Assembly: GCA_963722555.1 (NCBI GenBank)
Contig: CAVRNQ010000007.1
Span: forward strand, 1,984,001 to 2,048,000
DNA: 64,000 nt
Reading direction: 5' to 3'
DNA from: Bog-366 sp963722555
Lineage (GTDB): Bacteria; Acidobacteriota; Terriglobia; UBA7540
The translations under genes and the position numbers were made by a program. The notes beneath the pieces are model-generated. The model was given only the letters and a program-made list of their open reading frames with translations, was not told the origin of the DNA and made no database searches. Below are positions 9,543-15,921 of the stretch, in pieces (position 1 is the stretch's first letter; each line of letters begins with the position of its first letter).

Positions 9543-9836
9543 TCACCCACTGCAGGAGGCGGGTTGCCGCACCATCGAGCGCGGGCGCGCTTCGTCCAAC
9601 TGGGTCTTGGCCAATTCCAATCCATTCGGCGTCAACCGGTAGGTGTGCCGGGGCGGCACGCCGTCTTCCGTCGCCACCCAGCGTGCTTCCAGCCAAGTGT
9701 GCTTTTCGAGGCGCATGAGAATGGGGTAGAGCGTCCCGGACTTCAGCCCGGTTTCACGGCTCAAATCGTAACCGTAGCGCCAGTCGGTGGGGCGCTCGAC
9801 GAGCCTTTCCAGCACAAGGAGAGTCTCAGGAGACAT
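9543..9836 (-). CDS. PadR-family transcriptional regulator
   Basis: The roughly 97-residue winged-helix protein shows the PadR signature: MSPETLLVLERL, then YGYDLSRETGLKSGTLYPILMRLE, then a wing (RHTYRLTPNGLELA). ATG 9836 is preferred because the upstream extension is just an AT-repeat that looks like its operator (9861-9874). These regulators usually repress their own operon and the following membrane gene, which starts two bases downstream. Confidence 0.88.
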   Translation of the reverse strand: MSPETLLVLERLVERPTDWRYGYDLSRETGLKSGTLYPILMRLEKHTWLEARWVATEDGVPPRHTYRLTPNGLELAKTQLDEARPRSMVRQPASCSG

Positions 9837-9860
9837 GCGGGGAGTTTTCACGGCGACAAG

Positions 9861-9874
9861 TCTATATATATAGA
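9861..9874. promoter_or_regulatory. Perfect 14-bp AT palindrome, candidate PadR operator
   Basis: TCTATATATATAGA is its own reverse complement and lies 25 bases before the PadR start, flanked by GACAAG (9855-9860) and CTTGTC (9880-9885). The position, between promoter and start codon, fits autoregulation. This is inference from symmetry and place only. Confidence 0.45.
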
Positions 9875-9885
9875 TATAGCTTGTC

Positions 9886-10739
9886 AAGCCCTTTCCACCA
9901 GGACATTCCTCAAAATTTTTACCTGTTTCGTTCTAACTCCACTAATTTAAGAACTTAGCTGTTTTGGCAAGTGGACAGCTTCAAATTGCCAAAATACCTT
10001 ATAAAAGTGCGTAAATACAGCCCTGCAAGCAGCTCTCTAAAGAGGCAAGGTTGGCTGAGGCGTATATAGACCCGCGATTTTCTTGGCTTTCGGCAACACT
10101 ACCACTTTTTTGAAGCGAGTGCCGCACTCGAACGGGGCTGCAAATCCGGACTGATCAAACCGAGGAGCGAAAAAAATGGGGAAAGTCCTGCTTTCCACAC
10201 CCTGCGGTGGGTTGATTTGATATGAAGGTGGCTTTCGGCCGACACTACCCTACCCCCCCCCCGGAGCAAAGAGCGTCACAGGACCATCGGGCCAGGATTG
10301 ACTGGGGAAGGGTCCTCCAAAGACCCGGGTGCAGTCCTATGCGCGATGCCTGAGACTATGGAGGCAGAACCATCGAGTTTGACGATCCTTAGTGATTCAG
10401 CCCAGCCGTAAGTAATCCAATTTCATTGTGGGTCCTCCCAGCGATAGTCAGCATGAAGGCATGCAGGATTGTAAACAAATCCTCCCTGGATTACAGTTGA
10501 GTGGAATGAAGGCGGCGTGATGGGTGACCACGAGGGGCTGTAGACCATTCGAGGCTCCGCTAGGCCCCAATTGGCGCAGCCCAGGACTGGAACATTGCAG
10601 CCGCGCGGCAGGGCGAGTTAGGAAGCCCCAGCGAGCAGCGTTTGAGTTAGTCCCATTTCCGGCCCCGTTCTGGTGGAAGATGATGCCGACAGGGAGGCTC
10701 TAACGGGCGTCTAAAGAAATCTACACGGTGGTTTTTGAG
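9886..10739. other. 850-bp intergenic region without a recognisable gene
   Basis: An AT-rich first part (to about 10060) is followed by GC-richer sequence with a C-run near 10252-10262. All frames carry stops and no protein family, tRNA or strong hairpin with T-run was recognised. It may hold the promoters of the divergent PadR and TPR genes. Confidence 0.4.
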
Positions 10740-12368
10740 ATGGGCAGCCCAGCAAGCAGAATCTCCGGGGTTTTTGGCATCGCGATAATAAGCCTCTGGG
10801 GGACGACCACCTTAATCGGCGGCTTAACGGTCGGAACCCTTTCCGTTGCCGCAGAGCTCCAAAAGTCTGCCGTGGATTACTGCCGGCAGGCACAAGATCT
10901 GCTTGCGCGAGAGAAATTCCAAGAGGCCCGCGACGCGGCGCGGCGCGCGCTGGAAATCGATTCTCGCTCAGCAGAAGCTGAATGCCTCCTGGGGATGGCC
11001 GAATTCGCCCTCGGTGATTTCGACGCCGCCCAGAGAGATCTGGGAAGGGCTCTCAAATTCCAGCCCGACCTGATCCAGGCACGCCGCACTTTGGGAGCAG
11101 TGTACCTGAAGCAGAAGCGCTTGAATGACGCCCGGCGCGAATTCGAATTGGTCCTCACCTCTCACCCGAACGATTTTGAATCTCTTTATGGTGTGGGTTT
11201 GACGTTCCTTCTGGAAAACCAGCCCAGCTCGGCCTCAAACGAGTTCAACAAGGCTTTGAAACTCAATCCCCGCGATCCTGCGCTTCTTACCAGCCTGTTG
11301 CAGGCGCAGTTGGAGCTGAAACAGGAAGCACAGGCGGCCGCGACTCTAACCCTGCTTGACGGCCAGTTGGAAAAGAAAGATCCTCGGCGAATGGAACTGG
11401 CAGCCATGCTGGTCGGTGAAGGCGCCTACAAGCTGGCGATTCAGCAGTTCGAGCGCTTGCGGGAGACCCAGCCGGAGTCTTACGAGCTGAACTACAACTT
11501 GGCACTGGCTTACCACCGTGCTAGCGAAGAGGATCAGGCGGCGGCTCTCCTGGCAAGCATGCTGGGACGCATAGAAATCGCGGAGCTCGAAAACCTGCTG
11601 GGCGATGTCGAGGAAGCCCGCGGCGACAAGTCTCGATCCCTGGAAGCCTTTCGACGTGCGGCGGAACTCGAATCGCAAAATGAGGAGTATCGCTACGACT
11701 ACGCGCAGGCGCTGGTACATTGGGCGGCCCTTAATCAGGCGTTGGAAGTCTTCACTGCTGCGGCCAGGGACTTTCCGGGGTCAGTGAGGATGTGGCTAGG
11801 ATGGGGGGCGGCGTACTATTTGGCGGGCAAATATGCAGAGGCGGCACAAACGCTTCTGCACGCGGGTGACATGGCTCCGCAAGATCCCCAGGTGTATTAC
11901 CTCTTGGGTCGAGCTTATGATGCTGCAGGGCCGTTTCAGGACCCGATTGCACAGCGATTTGCCGGCTATCTGGGAAGGCAGCCACAGGACGCGTGGGCTG
12001 AGTATTTCTATGGAAGAATTCTGGCTGCTCAGAGCCAGCAGTCCTCAAGGGATGCTTTGGCAGAAGCGCAGCAGCATCTCGCGAGGGCCATTGTACTTGA
12101 TGGCCGCTTGGCCGAAGCCCACGCGGAACTAGGTAGTGTACTTGCAAGGCGTAACCAGCTCGGTGCGGCTCGACGCGAACTCGAACGGGCTGTCCAGCTT
12201 GACCCGGAATCAAGTGCGGCCTTCTACAAACTAGCCGAGGTCTATCGGAAACTCGGCAAGATGGAGCAAGCACAGGAGGCCGTCGAGACGTTTCAGAAGC
12301 TCAAGGCAAAAGAGCGAGCGGACAAGGACCGCGAGGCGATCCAAGGCTTTCTCAAGCATTCAAGATAG
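10740..12368 (+). CDS. Exported TPR-repeat protein
   Basis: ATG 10740 is preferred to GTG 10728. A hydrophobic N-terminal stretch (VFGIAIISLWGTTTLIGGL) suggests export or anchoring. The remainder of the 542-residue protein is made of tetratricopeptide repeats, with consensus-like units such as AECLLGMAEFALGDFDAAQ, RTLGAVYLKQKRLNDARREF and AFYKLAEVYRKLGKMEQAQ. TPR proteins act as scaffolds for protein assemblies; no catalytic domain is visible. It is isolated, with no same-strand neighbour close by. Confidence 0.85.
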   Translation: MGSPASRISGVFGIAIISLWGTTTLIGGLTVGTLSVAAELQKSAVDYCRQAQDLLAREKFQEARDAARRALEIDSRSAEAECLLGMAEFALGDFDAAQRDLGRALKFQPDLIQARRTLGAVYLKQKRLNDARREFELVLTSHPNDFESLYGVGLTFLLENQPSSASNEFNKALKLNPRDPALLTSLLQAQLELKQEAQAAATLTLLDGQLEKKDPRRMELAAMLVGEGAYKLAIQQFERLRETQPESYELNYNLALAYHRASEEDQAAALLASMLGRIEIAELENLLGDVEEARGDKSRSLEAFRRAAELESQNEEYRYDYAQALVHWAALNQALEVFTAAARDFPGSVRMWLGWGAAYYLAGKYAEAAQTLLHAGDMAPQDPQVYYLLGRAYDAAGPFQDPIAQRFAGYLGRQPQDAWAEYFYGRILAAQSQQSSRDALAEAQQHLARAIVLDGRLAEAHAELGSVLARRNQLGAARRELERAVQLDPESSAAFYKLAEVYRKLGKMEQAQEAVETFQKLKAKERADKDREAIQGFLKHSR

Positions 12369-12528
12369 TGAGAACCCGGTTCATGCCGAAAGACGGTGAT
12401 ATTGTTTGCTCCCATGCAGCGACCTCGCCATATCGCGCAGGGTGACCGGACGATTGCATGATGACCGGCGCGTGGCCCGCGCCACCTACCACTTTTCTCG
12501 ACCTCGCGTCCAACGCATTTCTCCTTTC

Positions 12529-12790
12529 TTTTCATCAACATAATGGAGAGAAGACTATAACTAGCTTATTTTCATCAACATAATGGAGAGCCGGAAATCG
12601 GGCATTTTTTCTACATTTGTTTTCAATAACATAATGGAACATACCTTCATTTCCCCCCCCCCGCGTTTTTTCGCTAGCCTAGCATCAGAATAGACTAACT
12701 ATCTTAGTTTCAATGATATAGATTTTTGCACAGTCTTCTCTATTCATCGCTAACCCCTTTTGTTTCCGACACATAATGGAGAGCCGCGCT
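12529..12790. repeat. Four degenerate copies of an ATAATGGAGAG repeat = tails of the adjacent orphan gene
   Basis: TTTTCATCAACATAATGGAG occurs at 12529 and 12569; a variant (TTTCAATAACATAATGGAAC) ends at 12640; a fourth copy, CACATAATGGAGAGCCG, lies at 12770-12786 inside the 3' end of the minus-strand gene. Read on the minus strand each copy encodes HYV-x-E (FHYVIENK, LHYVDENK, LHYVSETK). Spacing is 40, about 50 and about 140 bp, so this is not a CRISPR array. A C-run lies at 12653-12662. Confidence 0.8.
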
Positions 12791-13813
12791 ATTTTCCAAA
12801 GCTTCCATCCTACGTTGGTGGCGTTTGATCTTCAGCAGCAGGTTGGTGACCCGCCGGACTTCCCGAAAGTTGGAATCCTGCATTCTCCGCATGAGCCGCG
12901 CGTTGGGATGGGTGGGCGCGATTTCCGCGGCGCGTTCGTAGGGCGACGGACCCTTCAGGGACTCATTCAGGATGGCCTTGCGCTGAGCCTCGCATATCTC
13001 CACCTGCCGCGTAAGGATATTCTCCAGAAGCTGGCGCGCCCGTTCCCGCGCCTGCCATTCCGCCGGGGTGATGTTGGGATATCGCTCATCCTTCTCCTCT
13101 TCGGTAGCGCCAGCATCCTGCTGGCTTTCCTGTGGCTGGCTGGAATCCGCCGCTACGTCCGCTGCGGGCTCAGGGTCGAGGCTTATAGCAAAGATCTCCT
13201 TGATCTTGCGGATGACCCTGCGGGTCTTCTCCTCGGCGTCAATACCGTCCTCACCCGTGCCCGGCGCGTGAAGTTGGTAGAAGAGGGCCAGAGCGATTTC
13301 GCCCATGTCCTTCAACACTCCCTCCTGATGCAAGTTTTTCATCTTCTCAAGGTCGGCGGGAGTGGTGACGTAATGCTCATACCCTACCGACTGGACGAGC
13401 AACCGCAAGCTGTCCGCCGTTATCTTCAGCCGCATCATCTGAACGTGCAGCCGGTCCTCCCGGCCGTTGCTCACGTCCCTGGCCTGCCGCACGGCGTAGC
13501 CTTCCTGCATGCGGTCCGCACGATTCATCAGCCACGTGGCCCGCGCCAGACGGATCACCAGTCCCTCCTGCGCGGCATCGGTGGGGTTGTATGTCTCCCA
13601 GAGTCCTTCCAGCAGTTCCTGGAAGTGGGCCGGCTCTTCGCCGAGAGCGCGCAAAGCCACCTCCTCCGCCTGCGCGTAGAACCCATGACGCAAATTGGTG
13701 GCGCGGATGCGCTCGCGGCCCTCGACGGTCGCCGGACCATTGCAAAGCTTCTGGTTCCGCCGATTCGCGGCCAGTTTCTTCTCGGTCATTTCGTGTTTTT
13801 TAATTAGCGACAT
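12740..13813 (-). CDS. Orphan 'ANRRN' family protein of unknown function
   Basis: The N-terminus KKLAANRRNQKLCNGPATVEGRERIRATNLRHGF is, from memory, typical of a multicopy protein family in Acidobacteriota and Planctomycetes in which LEANRRNA-STGP-T-EGK--LNALRHG recurs; no biochemical role is known to me. The middle is helical (ARATWLMNRADRMQEG), a low-complexity Glu/Gln/Asp stretch follows, and the C-terminus ends LHYVSETKG. ATG 13813 or 13789 are both possible. Downstream lie three extra copies of the 3' tail. It sits in a zone of repeats and remnants, consistent with mobile or selfish behaviour, but no transposase motif is seen. Confidence 0.7.
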   Translation of the reverse strand: MSLIKKHEMTEKKLAANRRNQKLCNGPATVEGRERIRATNLRHGFYAQAEEVALRALGEEPAHFQELLEGLWETYNPTDAAQEGLVIRLARATWLMNRADRMQEGYAVRQARDVSNGREDRLHVQMMRLKITADSLRLLVQSVGYEHYVTTPADLEKMKNLHQEGVLKDMGEIALALFYQLHAPGTGEDGIDAEEKTRRVIRKIKEIFAISLDPEPAADVAADSSQPQESQQDAGATEEEKDERYPNITPAEWQARERARQLLENILTRQVEICEAQRKAILNESLKGPSPYERAAEIAPTHPNARLMRRMQDSNFREVRRVTNLLLKIKRHQRRMEALENSAALHYVSETKGVSDE

Positions 13814-13837
13814 GGGAAACCTGTCTTTTGAGGCTGA

Positions 13838-13950
13838 CAGCCGACAGCTCACAGTTGGTAGTCAACTACGTTCAGCAGTCAGCCGTCAGCGGTCAGCTTT
13901 CAGCCTACTACCTACTGCCTACTGCCTACTGCTTTCTGCCTACTGTTCTA
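13838..13950. repeat. Low-complexity CAGC/CTACTGC tandem-like repeat
   Basis: Imperfect units related to CAGCCGTCAGC and then CTACTGCCTACTGC follow one another. A similar CTCTCAGCTTTCAGC tract lies at 34324-34410. The stretch 13853-14274 between the orphan gene and the GIY-YIG gene otherwise holds only palindromes; no gene is supported. Confidence 0.6.
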
Positions 13951-14232
13951 TGGTTTGCGCCCACCCCTTGTCTAGGTCTGCGTCCTTTCACGTCAGCCAG
14001 CGGGTGCTGGCCTGGTGTACTAGTTTAACACCAATATTAGTCGTGTCAAGTGGAAACATAGTATATATACTAATATCTACAAATTAAGGCAAAACGTCAG
14101 AGATTCCTCCTGCCGGGAGGAGAAAATCTTTTTGGAGGGTGTCTAATTGTCCGAACTGCGTCCCGCGCCTGCTAATTCCCCTCCTGGTTCAGGAGGGGGC
14201 AGGGGGTGGTCGAACAGAGGATCGCCATGGTG

Positions 14233-14258
14233 GTCATTCCCGCGAAGGCGGGAATCCA
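14233..14258. repeat. Palindrome of the CATTCCCGCGAA-GCGGGAAT family, copy 1
   Basis: ATTCCCGC and GCGGGAAT face each other. The preceding CCATGGTG is identical to the sequence before copy 3 at 14693, so the two copies are direct repeats on both sides of the GIY-YIG gene. Confidence 0.85.
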
Positions 14259-14274
14259 AGGGCGAACCATCGCT

Positions 14275-14574
14275 CTACGGCATATGCATCACGGTATGGG
14301 ACAAGTCCTCCCAGCCGGGATTGACCGATTCGATGAGCCTAATCTTCCACGCGCGATTCCACTTCTTGAGGCATTTTTCTCTCTGGATAGCATCACGAGG
14401 TCGCGGAAAGGATTCGCAATACACCAGGCGATGGACGTTGTACTTCTTGGTGAAACCCTCCAGCAAGCCCTGCTGGTGCTCCCACACCCGGCGCGCGAGA
14501 TTATTGGTCATGCCGATGTAGAGGGTCCCATTCGGCTTGCTGGCAAGAATGTAAACATAATACTCGCGGCTCAT
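14275..14574 (-). CDS. GIY-YIG domain protein (UPF0213/YhbQ-like)
   Basis: The 99-residue protein has the full minimal GIY-YIG core: YYVYILASKPNGTLYIGMT (both Tyr and the G), NLARRVWEHQQG (catalytic-type Arg and His), and the Glu in QREKCLKKW. ATG 14574 is used because upstream in-frame sequence is only the palindromic repeat (reading SFPRRREST). Stand-alone proteins of this type cut or repair DNA, but their cellular role is unsettled. It is bracketed by the same palindrome family on both sides, which may reflect mobilisation. Confidence 0.88.
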   Translation of the reverse strand: MSREYYVYILASKPNGTLYIGMTNNLARRVWEHQQGLLEGFTKKYNVHRLVYCESFPRPRDAIQREKCLKKWNRAWKIRLIESVNPGWEDLSHTVMHMP

Positions 14575-14585
14575 GGGATGGTTAG

Positions 14586-14611
14586 TGGATTCCCGCCTTC
14601 GCGGGAATGAC
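14586..14611. repeat. CCCGC-palindrome family, copy 2 (inverted)
   Basis: GGATTCCCGCCTTCGCGGGA, continuing to AATGAC, lies 12 bases before the GIY-YIG start and is inverted relative to copies at 14233 and 14693. Confidence 0.85.
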
Positions 14612-14692
14612 TGCCTCCTAACCCGGCGCTGGCGTATCTTGCCCAAAGCGAGTGACCCCTTGCGCGGGTGACATATCAAGGCAGCCATGGTG

Positions 14693-14718
14693 GTCATTCC
14701 CGCGAAGGCGGGAATCCA
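14693..14718. repeat. CCCGC-palindrome family, copy 3, at the breakpoint of the restriction gene
   Basis: The copy ends six bases from the premature stop of the Eco29kI-like frame (14725). It shares its left flank CCATGGTG with copy 1. Confidence 0.85.
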
Positions 14719-14724
14719 CGCTGT

Positions 14725-15168
14725 TCAAATTGCCTTCGGATCCCCGAGCGGAATCCAAATATCCTCAACAGCTATGTACGGGCAGCGAAAATGATCGACA
14801 CTGATCGTCAACTCCGCCTGCTGAATTGAATCGGCATGCTCGCTCAGACGGCTGTACAGAACCAAGCCGGGGCTGGCACTCAGGCTGAGCCCCCCTTTGC
14901 GGGCGCCAGCGGGAACGGCCTTGCCGATGTAAATCGGAGTTTCCGGATCGCCACGTTTGGCTGCGGCTCGATTCCGCTTAATGAGCGGCGCATAGGCCTT
15001 GAAGGGTCCGGTGTAGTAGATCGCGTGGACGCCAGCCGCGATGAATTTCTCGGGCGGGGGTAACGGACCGAGATCACGTTCCAGCAGCGTATCAGCTACG
15101 CTTTTGCCGAGGTTTTCCTTCGCCAACGGATTATACGCGGGTTCGATCCTGACTTGGGGGTTCGGCAT
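14725..15168 (-). pseudogene. Eco29kI-type restriction endonuclease, 3'-truncated
   Basis: The frame encodes about 147 residues matching the front of Eco29kI-like type II enzymes (GIY-YIG nuclease): NPLAKENLGKSVADTLL, GVHAIYYTGPF, PIYIGKAVPAGARKGG, RLSEHADSI and VEDIWIPLGDP. As I recall the family, further C-terminal sequence with a catalytic Asn should follow; here the frame stops right before a palindromic repeat. The cognate methyltransferase is not beside it. The evidence favours a dead remnant of a restriction-modification cassette cut off at the repeat. An upstream ATG at 15225 is also in frame. Confidence 0.75.
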
Positions 15169-15359
15169 ATAAGACTCACAGTTTGCGTATCTGAGAACAC
15201 TAACCCGCGGAGTCTTAGCAGGCACATCCAGGGCATGATCTGCTAGCCAGCGCTCAGCTTGCGCATTCTACTACAACCTTCGCTCCGCTCAAGGTTCCAC
15301 GCCAGCCGCGTTGTGAGAACAAAAAATATTGTGCTCCCGGTCGAAATTCCCGCGAGCAA

Positions 15360-15415
15360 GCTCGCGGGGAGGAAAGCGGCAGCAAGCTGCCGCACTCCTA
15401 AGCGGGCTGCGCCCG
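15360..15415. repeat. Palindromes CGCGAGCAAGCTCGCG, GCGGCAGCAAGCTGCCGC and GCGGGCTGCGCCCGC
   Basis: Three adjacent hairpins fill the region upstream of the S1/P1 nuclease remnant. The middle one is the same as at 6262. They mark the 5' breakpoint of the nuclease remnant at about 15426. Confidence 0.75.
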
Positions 15416-15427
15416 CACCCGTATTGG

Positions 15428-15812
15428 GTGTGGGACACGGGGCTCGTCCAACACATCAACCGCAACCCAGCGGTGTTCGCGGCGGAGTTGGTTTTGCTGT
15501 AGCGGCGGTCTATGACCGCCGGTCTTTGCTTTTTGACGAAACGGCGTTCGCACAGCGCCGACGGCGGTCATAGACCGCCGCTACAACGACCAGGCCGAGT
15601 GGCAAAAGGGGAGCATCGAGGATTGGGTGATGGAGGGCCACCGGCTCGCTCAAACGGTTGCTTACGGAGACCTCAGCAATGACAATCCACCTCCGATTAC
15701 TCCCGCGTATGAGCGGCAAGCGGACCCGGTGATCGACCTTCAGTTGGAGAAGGCCGGAGTCAGGCTGGCCTACCTGTTGAACGCATATTTAATGCTGAAC
15801 CGCGTTAGGTAG
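15428..15812 (+). pseudogene. S1/P1-type nuclease, 3' remnant split by a hairpin element
   Basis: Before the hairpin the frame reads VWDTGLVQHINRN then PAVFAAELVLL; after it, in another frame, DQAEWQKGSIEDW then EGHRLAQTVAYGDL, ITPAYERQADPVIDLQLEKA and GVRLAYLLN. Together these match the last third of S1/P1 zinc nucleases, which degrade single-stranded nucleic acid outside the cytoplasm. The 5' two thirds are missing. An 88-bp inverted-repeat element (15498-15585) sits between the two parts and shifts the frame. The start codon-like ATG at 15627 is not a true start. Confidence 0.8.
15498..15585. repeat. TGTAGCGGCGGTC hairpin element inserted in the nuclease remnant
   Basis: TGTAGCGGCGGTCTATGACC at the left end and its reverse complement (ending CCGCTACA) at the right end form a long hairpin with inner palindrome. 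A second copy lies at 32763-32811. Protein-coding similarity stops and resumes at its edges, so this is an insertion. Confidence 0.85.
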
Positions 15813-15921
15813 TCGAATAATTATTCGACTATACTTGCCAGGACCCTGGTCCCCGAGACTGTCGGGGCAAGTGCGGACTGCGGCCACAAAAGATGAGCGG
15901 AGGACGACTGTGGAGGAAACC

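Noticed and set aside
12529..12790. Possible CRISPR array
   Set aside because: Only four degenerate repeats with unequal spacing (40, about 50 and about 140 bp), no cas genes, and the repeats are explained as 3' tails of the adjacent gene.
14586..14697. N-terminal extension of the GIY-YIG protein reading SFPRRREST
   Set aside because: This is the translated CCCGC palindrome; the natural start is ATG 14574 right before the GIY motif.
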